This document shows, in pieces, positions 52,352 to 60,626 of a stretch of DNA of 64,000 bases. This DNA is from Persicimonas caeni (GTDB lineage Bacteria > Myxococcota_A > Bradymonadia > Bradymonadales > Bradymonadaceae), in NCBI RefSeq assembly GCF_006517175.1, contig NZ_CP041186.1:5359074-5423073 (forward strand), in the 5' to 3' direction. Positions within the stretch are counted from its first letter, which is position 1, and each line of letters begins with the position of its first letter. Below the pieces are notes generated by a model that made no database searches, had not been told where the DNA came from, and was given only the letters and a program-made list of their open reading frames with translations. Position numbers and translations under genes: made by a program.

Positions 52352-54050
52352 GGTGTTTCGCCTCCTCGGACGCCAATGGGCCCATCGCGTGCACCTGTGC
52401 CTCGCGGCGCTCCAGCGCGGCGATGTCCTCCTGGGCCTTGCGATAGCGACGGTAGTGGTTCTTGTGTTCGACCAGATTGCCCAAACCGACCAGGTCGAAG
52501 GCCTTGGCCTTGCTCGGCGAGCACTTGACGGCCTGGTCGAGCACGTGCCCGGCGAAGGCGTCGGCTAACTCCAAATTCAGGGGGCGGCCGTGCCCGTCGC
52601 CGGTGAGCGCGAGTTGGACGAAGGCGTGGGCCGCACGCCTCAGATGGTCGCTGATCGACGGGGCGGTAGGGTTCTCCATGGCCAACGCGCGCAGCACGTC
52701 GGCGCGGGTCACCGCCGCTTCTCCTCCTCGCGCACGTGCCATGATGTGGGTGCGTCGCACGACGTTGTCGAGTTGGCGCAAGTTGCCCGGCCAAGACTGC
52801 TTTTCGAGCTCGAGCAGCGCCGACTCGCTGAACTTCCAGTCGCCTGCGTCGAGTTGCTGGCTGCAACGCGCCAGCATGAACCGGGCCCAGTCGGCGATCT
52901 CGTCGCTGCGCTCGTCGAGCGCGGGCACCTGCACCGGAAGCACGTGGATGCGGTAGTACAGGTCGCGGCGAAACCGCCCGGCCTCGACCTGGCTCATCAA
53001 GTCGACGTTGGTCCCCACGATGAAGCGCACGTCGGCGCGTCGGTCTCCCCCGTTGTCTCCGAGCACCCGGTAGGAGCGGTCTTCCAACAGTTGCAGCAGT
53101 CCGGCTTGGGTATCTGCCGACAGCTTGTCGATCTCGTCGATGAACAACGTTCCCCCGTGCGCGCGGCTGACGGCGCCGTCGACGTTGCTGGTGGCGCCGG
53201 TAAAGGCCCCGCGCTTCCAGCCCATCAACCTCGCCATGTGCATCGTCTCCGGGATGGTCATCAAGTCGAGCACCTCGAAGGGCCCGTCGGCGCGCGGGGA
53301 CTGCGCGTGGCACCAGCGCGCCAGCCTCGACTTGCCCGTGCCCGTCTGGCCCGACAGCAACAGCGTCTCGCCGTGGCGGGCGAAGGCCGCCAGAAGCTCG
53401 AGCACCGGCGTCATCGTCGGGCCGGCCACCGGCAAGAGCTCATCGGTCTCGAAGCCTTGGTTGGCTCGCGGCGGGCGAGTCAGCAGCCGCGGCGCGGCGG
53501 CGTCGACGACCGTCTGCAACGTCTCGACGAGCGCTGGTGGCGGAAAGACCTCGCCGATCTGGTCGGCGGCGTCGAACTCGAGGGTGACCATCCCTGCCAG
53601 AGCCTGGCTCAGGTCGAGCAGCGGCAGCACCAGAATGTGGGAGGCCTGCTGGTCGAGGTAGCGGCGCACGCTGGCGGTCAATTCGATGTCGTCATGTGAC
53701 GCGTCGAGGTCCATGCGCTCGCCGTCTCCGCTCGGGATGATTACCTGCAGCAAGGCCGTGTCGATAATCAACGCTCGCCGCCATCGGCTTACCCAACTCC
53801 ACAACTCCGCCGAGCGCACCACATCTCCGGCCTTGCCGCCGGTTGCGAAGGCGTGGGGGATCAGGCGCCGGTAGGCGCGCGAGGAGCGCAGGTGAACGCT
53901 GCCATGGACGACCTCGGCGCCCCTTGGCGCCTCCAAGTCGTCGTTGTTGCGGCAGAATCCGGCGAGGGCCTCCATCAGTTCCACGGAAGCCTGCTCGAAG
54001 CTGGATGCGTTTGCGACGCGCTCCAGCAATTGACGTAATCTTGCGTACAT
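52338..54050 (-). CDS. Sigma-54-dependent activator (bacterial enhancer-binding protein)
   Basis: 570 residues from the ATG of MYARLRQLLE. A longer frame upstream runs through the putative enhancer sites and has no domain, so was not used. N-terminal ~1-190: GAF-like, with no receiver or FHA. AAA+ domain: Walker A SGQTGTGKSRLA (~234), GAFTGA loop (~281), Walker B GGTLFIDEID, and arginine-finger region FRRDLYYRIHVLPVQVPALD. The C-terminal ~110 residues hold a divergent helix-turn-helix candidate (DQAVKCSPSKAKAFDLVGLG) rather than a clear Fis-type one. It remodels RNA polymerase-sigma54 by ATP hydrolysis. Divergent from the P47-like operon, which carries a -24/-12 promoter. Confidence 0.9.
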   Translation of the reverse strand: MYARLRQLLERVANASSFEQASVELMEALAGFCRNNDDLEAPRGAEVVHGSVHLRSSRAYRRLIPHAFATGGKAGDVVRSAELWSWVSRWRRALIIDTALLQVIIPSGDGERMDLDASHDDIELTASVRRYLDQQASHILVLPLLDLSQALAGMVTLEFDAADQIGEVFPPPALVETLQTVVDAAAPRLLTRPPRANQGFETDELLPVAGPTMTPVLELLAAFARHGETLLLSGQTGTGKSRLARWCHAQSPRADGPFEVLDLMTIPETMHMARLMGWKRGAFTGATSNVDGAVSRAHGGTLFIDEIDKLSADTQAGLLQLLEDRSYRVLGDNGGDRRADVRFIVGTNVDLMSQVEAGRFRRDLYYRIHVLPVQVPALDERSDEIADWARFMLARCSQQLDAGDWKFSESALLELEKQSWPGNLRQLDNVVRRTHIMARARGGEAAVTRADVLRALAMENPTAPSISDHLRRAAHAFVQLALTGDGHGRPLNLELADAFAGHVLDQAVKCSPSKAKAFDLVGLGNLVEHKNHYRRYRKAQEDIAALERREAQVHAMGPLASEEAKHRGAD

Positions 54051-54185
54051 CGCCGGTACACCCGATGGAAAAGTGCTGCCGTTCGCGTGCCGAAGTCGAC
54101 CCGCCTGACGGCTGGATTGGAGGATGTCGAACGCCGCCGATTGTGCAGTGGTGGCGCACTCGGTGCAAGAGCCAACCCTGAAAAC

Positions 54186-54249
54186 GAGCGTCATTCGCCG
54201 ACAAAGTGAGTGTCATTCGATGACACTCGGGCGTCGGTGGATGACGCCG
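54186..54249. promoter_or_regulatory. Three tandem inverted repeats, probable enhancer (UAS) for the activator
   Basis: The central copy is a perfect 21-bp palindrome GAGTGTCAT-TCG-ATGACACTC (54208-54228). A left copy starts at 54186 (GAGCGTCATTCGCCGACA) and a right copy at 54229 (GGGCGTC-GGTGG-ATGACGCC), each degenerate but sharing the GTC…GAC core. Starts are 22 and 21 bp apart, two helical turns, so all face one side of the DNA. The -24/-12 promoter is ~110-170 bp downstream, a normal enhancer distance. Confidence 0.75.
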
Positions 54250-54356
54250 TGAGCCGGCCGTGGGGCGTCGTCGATTCGCCCCGTGATTTCTTTTTGCAGG
54301 GGTAACGGATTGGAAATGCAGGGGAAAGTGTGGGGTTCGGCGCGCGCCGCAGCGCC

Positions 54357-54373
54357 TTGGTATGCGGATTGCT
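54357..54373 (+). promoter_or_regulatory. Sigma-54 (-24/-12) promoter of the P47-like operon
   Basis: TTGGTATG-CGGA-TTGCT: GG and GC are 12 bp apart as required, and the match to TTGGCACG-N4-TTGCW is strong (both mismatches are C to T). Expected transcription start is near 54384, giving a leader of ~40 nt to the ATG at 54424. Confidence 0.8.
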
Positions 54374-54423
54374 CTACAGGGAAGCGCAACGAGAGAAACC
54401 TCACCAAACCGATGGAGAATACG

Positions 54424-57400
54424 ATGTCGAAAACCGTATCAATGTCGCCCGTTCGTACCCTGGAGAAGCGCGCCTCGAAGCTCGGCGCCGACAAGGCGCT
54501 CGCCGCGCCCAGCCTCAAAGAGATGCTCGCCGCCATGAAGGGGGCGCCGACCACCAACCGCTGGGACGTGGTCACCTCCTATTCGGAGGACAAGCTCAAC
54601 CAGGTCCTGAAGAGCCAGTACGACGCCGACAAGCTGCTCACCGAGGTCGTCATCCACACCGAGGGCGTCGACCCGTTGACCGACAACAAGTTCCCGCTGG
54701 TCGTCACCCTCGAGCTGGGCGCGCCGCTCATGCAGTTCGTCCCGGGCCAATCGGGATGGGCGAAGCTGACGATCCCGGTCGACTCGGGCAACTACAAGAT
54801 CGCCAAAAAGGACCCCAAGCCGATCCCGGACAACGTCTATAACCTGGAGGTCACCGTGCCGCTGGCCGCGCTGGACGGCTCGACCGGCAAGGTCGACCAC
54901 GGCGGCGATGTCATCGCGTTCGTCGAGGGCAAGGAAGAGCAAAAGCATATCATCTTGCACTTCAACAACTCGGCCCAGAGCACCTACAAGCTGCAGAAAA
55001 AGGACGACCAGCCTCGGCCGATCGATGACATTCTCAACGTCTACGTGCTTCCCAAGCTCAAGGCCTATTTCGCCGAAAACGTCGACCAGGTCGAGTACGC
55101 CTTGACGAGCGTGTCCAACAAGAAGCCGCACGGCGACGTCATCCTCCAACCCAAGTCGTTCGTGTTCGCCTCGGCCGGCGGCTCCGACAACGGCGTGCTC
55201 AGCCTCTACATTCAGACCGACGGCAGCGGCAACCAGCCGGGCAACCTGCATCCCTCCTTCCAGCCGGGCCACGTCGAGATGCTGCCGGTGCCCAAGGGCC
55301 ACACCGCCTCGGTCATCTTCTCGTACGACCTCATCGCCACCTGCTACGTCAAAAAGCAGCTCGAAGCCGCCGGCTTCCATGTCAGCCTGGACAACTCCGC
55401 CGAGGGGATCGCGCTGACCGTGGCGGTCGACAAGAGCATCATCAAGAATGCCTCGCACGGCAATTTCTGGGGAAGCTTCAATGTCGACGGCATCGACGCC
55501 AGCCTCAAGAAGGACCCGATCAAGCTGGTCATCAAAGACGGCAAGATGAGCGTCAGCTGGAGCTTCAAGCAGACGCTGGGGTGGAACCGCATCATTCCCA
55601 TGGCCAAGACGGTGCCCTGGGGCAAGGTCGACCTGAAGATGTCCATGAACAAGACGGTGCCCTTCTCGCTGAGCGACGAGGTGGCCAGCGCCAACTTGCA
55701 CATCACCTCGGCCGACTACCACATCTCCACCGAAGCCCAGAGTTTGCCCTGGTACGACCACCTCATCGGCGGCCAGAACAGCCTGCCGTCGGAGCTCGAG
55801 GCGGACAACTTGTCCCTGTCCTTGCCCGCCATCGACCTGAACTTGGGCGGGCTGGGCTTCTTCCCCATCACCAACCTGCTCTTTCCCGGCCAGCACGTCA
55901 TCGACATCGACAAGTCCACGGGCATCGAGATGCCCCACGACTTCTTGCTCACTGGCCAGATCGCCACGGGCAACCCCAAGGCGCTCGTCTCGGCCAATTA
56001 CCTGCTGGAGATGGCCTCCACCAACACCCTCCAGAGCACACCGCAGACCAAAGGGGCCTCGGCGCTGCTTCATGACGTGACCACCCAGGACAAGGTGGCC
56101 GCCCAGGTGCTCGACCTGGTGGCCGACGGCGACCGCGACAAGCTGCAGGGCTGGCTCGACAAGAACGGCTACGAGGTCACCGGCGACCAGATCCAGGCCT
56201 CCGTCCAGGCGCTGAGCTCCGGGCAGGGCGACGACATCTCCATCTGGGGCGGCGTCTACGAGGTCGAGGCGCCGCAGCGCTTCGAAGACAAGAAGCTGAC
56301 CGTCTTCACCAAGAGCCAGCGCGTGGAGCTCGACGGCAAGAAGGTCGACTACACCGTCGAGGCCAGCAACAAGATCCGCTGGCAGAACACCGCCGGCGAG
56401 ACCTTCGAGATCACCTTCCTCGACCACTTCGACGACCAGGGCCGCCCGGCGGCGAACACCTTCGAGGGCACCATCACCACCCCCGCCTCCAAGCCCAAGG
56501 CCAAGCCCACCGTGGTCGACTTCAAGGGCACGATGGTCGTCTTCGAGGAGGAAGAGCACTGGCACGAGCTGGCCGAGACCGAGCAGGCCGTCATGGTCAT
56601 CGCGCTCATCGGCTCCATCTCGGGCGTGCTCATCGGCATCGCCGGGCTGCTCAAGGGGACCAAGGCGGGCAACGCCATCTCCGAGTCCTTCAACAAAGGA
56701 CGCGAGAAGCTTCGTGAACGCGCTCGGGAGCGGGCGATCGACGCCGCCGATCCCGACGCGGAGATGTGGGACGAGGCCACCGCCGATCTCGACCGCGAGG
56801 CGCGCCAGGAGATCAACCGGGAGCTGACCAAAAACCGGCGCAACTACAAGGATCTCGACGTCAACGAAATCGCCGAGAACTTGCCCGACTCGGTCACCGA
56901 GGCCTTCGAGGCGCGCTTCAAGGAGCGCTTCTGGGAGGTCGCCCGCTCGCGCATCGAGGCCGAGCTGGGCGGCATCAGCAAGCTCATCGACGTGGACAGC
57001 TACAAGGAGCAGGTCCTCGAGCAATATGCCGACGCCAAGATCGACGCCATGCTCGACGGCGCCGACGGCTATTTCGAGAGCGTCAAGCGCGCCACCGCCG
57101 CCGAATTCAAGGCCGAGATCTTCCGGCGCGACTACGAAGCCAAGGCCCGTGAGGTCCAGGAGGCCACGATGGCGCGCGACGCCACCGGCTCCGAGATCGA
57201 AAGCCGCCAGGACCGGGTCGACGAGATCGAGGAGCAGCTCGACGACGAGAGCCTGCCCGACGACACCCGCGAGGAGCTCGAGCGCGAGAAGGCCGAGCTC
57301 GAGCAGGAGATCTCGGACAAGCAGGACGAGCTCGACCAGCAGGAAGATGACCTCGCCGACAAAGAGGAGGCGCGCGACGAGGCCGAGCAGAACAAAGAAG

Positions 57401-57471
57401 ACGCCGAGAACGAGCAACACGATGCCGAGCGCCAGGCCGAAGAGCGCCGCGCCGAAGTCTTTGGCGAATAG
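54424..57471 (+). CDS. P47/OrfX-like (TULIP) protein with membrane helix and coiled-coil tail
   Basis: 1015 residues from the ATG preceded by GGAG at 6 nt; ATG 54412 is an alternative. Residues ~40-180 carry the P47-style opening (NRWDVVTSYSEDKLNQVLKS), then alternating long strands and amphipathic helices to ~500 (HVEMLPVPKGHTASVIFSYD, TLGWNRIIPMAK), consistent with TULIP folds known from clostridial P47/OrfX proteins of botulinum neurotoxin clusters. No signal peptide. Residues ~500-710 hold a further beta region, ~720-748 a hydrophobic helix (VMVIALIGSISGVLIGIAG), and ~749-1015 a charged coiled coil, absent from P47. TULIP proteins bind lipid or lipid-like ligands. First gene of the sigma-54 operon; the next gene begins 9 nt after its stop. 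Confidence 0.68.
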   Translation: MSKTVSMSPVRTLEKRASKLGADKALAAPSLKEMLAAMKGAPTTNRWDVVTSYSEDKLNQVLKSQYDADKLLTEVVIHTEGVDPLTDNKFPLVVTLELGAPLMQFVPGQSGWAKLTIPVDSGNYKIAKKDPKPIPDNVYNLEVTVPLAALDGSTGKVDHGGDVIAFVEGKEEQKHIILHFNNSAQSTYKLQKKDDQPRPIDDILNVYVLPKLKAYFAENVDQVEYALTSVSNKKPHGDVILQPKSFVFASAGGSDNGVLSLYIQTDGSGNQPGNLHPSFQPGHVEMLPVPKGHTASVIFSYDLIATCYVKKQLEAAGFHVSLDNSAEGIALTVAVDKSIIKNASHGNFWGSFNVDGIDASLKKDPIKLVIKDGKMSVSWSFKQTLGWNRIIPMAKTVPWGKVDLKMSMNKTVPFSLSDEVASANLHITSADYHISTEAQSLPWYDHLIGGQNSLPSELEADNLSLSLPAIDLNLGGLGFFPITNLLFPGQHVIDIDKSTGIEMPHDFLLTGQIATGNPKALVSANYLLEMASTNTLQSTPQTKGASALLHDVTTQDKVAAQVLDLVADGDRDKLQGWLDKNGYEVTGDQIQASVQALSSGQGDDISIWGGVYEVEAPQRFEDKKLTVFTKSQRVELDGKKVDYTVEASNKIRWQNTAGETFEITFLDHFDDQGRPAANTFEGTITTPASKPKAKPTVVDFKGTMVVFEEEEHWHELAETEQAVMVIALIGSISGVLIGIAGLLKGTKAGNAISESFNKGREKLRERARERAIDAADPDAEMWDEATADLDREARQEINRELTKNRRNYKDLDVNEIAENLPDSVTEAFEARFKERFWEVARSRIEAELGGISKLIDVDSYKEQVLEQYADAKIDAMLDGADGYFESVKRATAAEFKAEIFRRDYEAKAREVQEATMARDATGSEIESRQDRVDEIEEQLDDESLPDDTREELEREKAELEQEISDKQDELDQQEDDLADKEEARDEAEQNKEDAENEQHDAERQAEERRAEVFGE

Positions 57472-57480
57472 GAGCCGACC

Positions 57481-60351
57481 ATGACCGAATCGACGCTAGA
57501 TAACTCACTCGCGGGGGCGGCGCAGGCCGCCGCCCCCGCCTCGACACCCGAAATCCACGCCCAGGCCCGGGCGCTCACCAAGGCGGGGGCTAGTCTGCTG
57601 TCGCCCTCGGAGGGCTACCGCGTCTACGACGTCGGCGGGCGCAAGATCGTCTTGTCCGCGCTCGACGCGGCCGTCTCGCTGGGCGAGGGCACCGACCTGG
57701 GCGGCGACTTCACCGATCTCGACGAGCTGGTGGTCTTCTCCGAGGCCGTGACCGTCTCGGGCGAGGTCGACGCCAACGCGCTGGCCATCGCCACGCACAC
57801 CATCGACACCCTGCCGGGGTCGAAGCCTTGCTTGAGCACCGCCGGCACGCCCGGAGCACATCAGCCCCACCCGGCCATGACCGGCGACGGCGACCGGGGA
57901 GGGCCCGGCGGCCCCGGCGGCGACATCGCCGTGTACCTGGAGATGCTGTCCGACTCGGCCCTGCACCTGTTCTACGACGCCGCCGGCGGCGACGGGGGGG
58001 CCGGCCAGGACGCCAAAAAGGGCACCGGCGGGCCGGGAGGCCCGGGCGGCAACGGCGGCACGGTGCATGTGGGCTTTTCCCACCCGTATGCCAAGGCCCT
58101 GGCGACGCTACGCGAGTGTGCGGCCGCCAAGCACGCCTCCCAGCGCGCGCGGTTGGCCAAGCAACTCCTCGCCCAGCTCGACGGCGACGAGCAGTTCGCC
58201 GACGAGACCGCCAAGCTCGCCAAACTGGTCGACGACGGCCACGGCCGAGACGCCGACGCGCTGCGAGGCGTGCTCCAGGCTCTCGGCTACGGCCTGCTGG
58301 GCGCGCTGGCCGCCCTGCGCTCCGAGCTGGTCGAGCGCATGGACGTCTCCGGCGGCGGCTACGGCGTCGGCGGCAGCGGCTCGAAGAGCGACGGGGACAA
58401 CGGCAGTCGCGGCGAGCCTGGCAAGCGCAGCGCTGACGCCCTCGTGCTCGCCGAGGCCGGCGATCGGCCCACCGACTTCGTCTTCGCCCACCCCGACCAA
58501 TGCGACATGCTGCTGGCCAAGGCCGAGATGGCCTATTTCACCGGCACCGACGAGCATCTGCAGAGCGCGATCATCTGGGCGCGCCGCGTCTTCGAGCGCA
58601 CCTCCTTTGCCAAGGACCTCGACGACGACTCGGCGCTCCGGGCGCTGTACGCCGACAAGCAGGCCTCGTTGGGCATCCACGCCGGCATCGAGCAGTTGGC
58701 CCAGATCAACGATCGCGCCGGCCAAATGCTCAACCAGATGAAGGTGGGCAAGGACTACTTCGACCACGCCGCCACCTGGGCGCCGTTGACCTCGCTCGAC
58801 TTTCTTCGCTCCATCCTCGACCAGCAGTTGAGCAACCTGGAGACCATCGAGGCGTCGTATACCGCCTACTTCGATGCCCTCGCCGAGCAAAAGGCGACCT
58901 TCAAGCAACTGCGCGCGATGCGCGCCAAGGCCCACCACGCGATCTCGGCGGCCCGCAACAAGCTCGAGATGCTCGAGGGGATGGCCGACGACACCGCCCG
59001 GGCCATCGAGCTGTACGAGCCGCAGATCGAGGCCAAAAAGGACGCCCTCGAAGAGGAGTTGGCCAAGGCCAAAGACGACATCACCTCCCGGTTCAGCTTC
59101 AACTTCAACGACCTGGTCAACGGCCTGACGATGGTCGCCTTCGCCCCCCAGAAGTTCATGATCGCCTTGCAGGTCACCGACCTGCTCTACAAGGGCGCGT
59201 TCACCGTGCCCAACGACAAGGGCGTCGACGTCAACAAGAGCTACCTGATCAAGCACGTCGCCTCGTGCAAGGCCGACGTCGACTCGCTCATCGAGGGCTA
59301 CGAGCAACAAAAGGACGGCAGCGTCAAGATCGACGATCCGGGCGCGGCCAAGCTGGTGGTGGCCAAAAAGCAGCTCGACAAGTTTTTGGGCGAGTTCAGC
59401 GAGCGCCTCGGCGACCAACTCGAGGCGGTCGACAAGGCCTTCGACGCCTATATCAACACGATCATCGCGCGCAATAACCTGGTGTTGCGCTACAACGCGA
59501 TCGTCAACACCGAGGCGAAGTACCTGCAGCGCATCGCCAACTACGAGCAGAAGCTCGACGAGATGAGCGACGAGGGGCTCGACAAGCTGCGCCCCGACTT
59601 GCCCGCGATCAGCAACTTCATCACCCGCATGTACTACGATGCGCGCGACGAGGTGTTGCAGACGCTGTATGGCTGCTCGAAGGCGTATCGCTTCTGGGCG
59701 CTCTCCGAGCACGATCTGCTCGAGGAGAGCTTCGCCGGCTACCTGCCCCCGCAGATCAACGCGGCCATCTTGCGCGGCGCGCAGACCAAGCTGCTCGGCG
59801 AACTCGAGCGCGCCGTCGAGACGCTTCGCCGCCCGCCGCAGCACTTTCCGCCCCCGTCCAACCCCCAGGGCAGCGTCGAGCTGTCGCTGAGCGACGAGCA
59901 GGTCGACGCGCTTCGCCAGGACGGGGCGGTCATCTTCCAGCTCGAGCCGGTCTACCCTTGGACCCCGCGCAGCGAGTCGCCCTTCGCGGGGTGGGCCAAT
60001 ATCCGCCTCGACAAGGCGCGGGTGTGGCTCCCCGGGGCTTCGACGGCCGACGGGGTGTTCAACATCGATATCACCCAGATGGGCACCGAGGAGCTGGTCG
60101 ACCCCAACGGCGCCAGCTACGAGTTCACCCACGACCCCATCCACATCAGCTTTCGCTACCGCGATGGGGAGACGCCTCAAATCATGGAGGACGGCGACAT
60201 CGGCACCGGCTCCCAGCGCCGGTTTGCGCCCGTCGGGCCCTTCGCCTGGTGGCGCATCGAGGTGAACGACACATACAACTCGGAGCTGAACCTCGAAAAT
60301 CTGGAGGGCATCACCCTGGAGTTCTGGGGGACGAACTACACCTTCGGCTAA
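57481..60351 (+). CDS. Large Gly-rich/helical protein of unknown function (possible pore-former or toxin component)
   Basis: 956 residues, SD GGAG 5-6 nt before the ATG and a 9-nt gap from the P47-like gene, so co-translated. No signal peptide. N-terminal ~1-135 beta-rich (YRVYDVGGRKIVLSALDAAV). Three Gly-rich loops (~138-150, ~165-192 and ~290-316), two of them with collagen-like GGPGGPGG runs, break up a domain with aromatic strands. From ~335 to ~760 it is almost all long amphipathic helices, with one mildly hydrophobic stretch (~545-575, NGLTMVAFAPQKFMIALQV). The C-terminal ~795-956 looks like a beta-sandwich or carbohydrate-binding domain (FAWWRIEVNDTYNSEL; LEFWGTNYTF). The plan resembles components of toxin complexes, but I recognise no family. 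Confidence 0.6.
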   Translation: MTESTLDNSLAGAAQAAAPASTPEIHAQARALTKAGASLLSPSEGYRVYDVGGRKIVLSALDAAVSLGEGTDLGGDFTDLDELVVFSEAVTVSGEVDANALAIATHTIDTLPGSKPCLSTAGTPGAHQPHPAMTGDGDRGGPGGPGGDIAVYLEMLSDSALHLFYDAAGGDGGAGQDAKKGTGGPGGPGGNGGTVHVGFSHPYAKALATLRECAAAKHASQRARLAKQLLAQLDGDEQFADETAKLAKLVDDGHGRDADALRGVLQALGYGLLGALAALRSELVERMDVSGGGYGVGGSGSKSDGDNGSRGEPGKRSADALVLAEAGDRPTDFVFAHPDQCDMLLAKAEMAYFTGTDEHLQSAIIWARRVFERTSFAKDLDDDSALRALYADKQASLGIHAGIEQLAQINDRAGQMLNQMKVGKDYFDHAATWAPLTSLDFLRSILDQQLSNLETIEASYTAYFDALAEQKATFKQLRAMRAKAHHAISAARNKLEMLEGMADDTARAIELYEPQIEAKKDALEEELAKAKDDITSRFSFNFNDLVNGLTMVAFAPQKFMIALQVTDLLYKGAFTVPNDKGVDVNKSYLIKHVASCKADVDSLIEGYEQQKDGSVKIDDPGAAKLVVAKKQLDKFLGEFSERLGDQLEAVDKAFDAYINTIIARNNLVLRYNAIVNTEAKYLQRIANYEQKLDEMSDEGLDKLRPDLPAISNFITRMYYDARDEVLQTLYGCSKAYRFWALSEHDLLEESFAGYLPPQINAAILRGAQTKLLGELERAVETLRRPPQHFPPPSNPQGSVELSLSDEQVDALRQDGAVIFQLEPVYPWTPRSESPFAGWANIRLDKARVWLPGASTADGVFNIDITQMGTEELVDPNGASYEFTHDPIHISFRYRDGETPQIMEDGDIGTGSQRRFAPVGPFAWWRIEVNDTYNSELNLENLEGITLEFWGTNYTFG

Positions 60352-60390
60352 GTGCAACCGCGGGAATCCCTCGCTCCGAATCACATCGGG

Positions 60391-60600
60391 GCGAGGGCGT
60401 CTTGCTTTCGGAGCGAGAGCATCTTGCTTTCGGAGCGAGAGCATCTTGCCCTCGGAGCGAGAGCATCTTGCTTTCGGTGCGTGGGCATCTTGCCCTCGTG
60501 TGAGAGTGCAGGGGGCCCTCGTATGCGAGAGCATCTTGCTTTCGGTGCGTGGGCATCTTGCCCTCGTGTGAGAGTGCAGGGGGCCCTCGTATGCGAGAGC
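60391..60600. repeat. Tandem array of ~22-bp hairpin units, with a 68-bp higher-order repeat
   Basis: Nine units of ~22-24 bp, most with core GCA-TCT-TGC and pairing flanks (for example CGAGAGCA-TCT-TGCTTTCG, GGGCA-TCT-TGCCC). Three units (22+22+24 bp) form a 68-bp block that is exactly duplicated at 60457-60524 and 60525-60592, followed by 8 bp of a third copy. Located between the 956-residue protein and the patatin gene. A reading frame starting with GTG directly after the upstream stop (60352) runs through the repeats and ends in an ATGA overlap with the patatin start (60627). Confidence 0.88.
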
Positions 60601-60626
60601 GTCCCTACCTATGGGTTTGGAATGCA

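Noticed and set aside
54051-54194. Longer N-terminus for the sigma-54 activator (start at 54194)
   Set aside because: The extra ~48 residues have no recognisable domain, and the frame would reach into the candidate enhancer region; the ATG at 54050 gives a normal protein.
60391-60600. CRISPR array
   Set aside because: Units are contiguous 22-24 bp repeats without unique spacers, and no cas genes are nearby.
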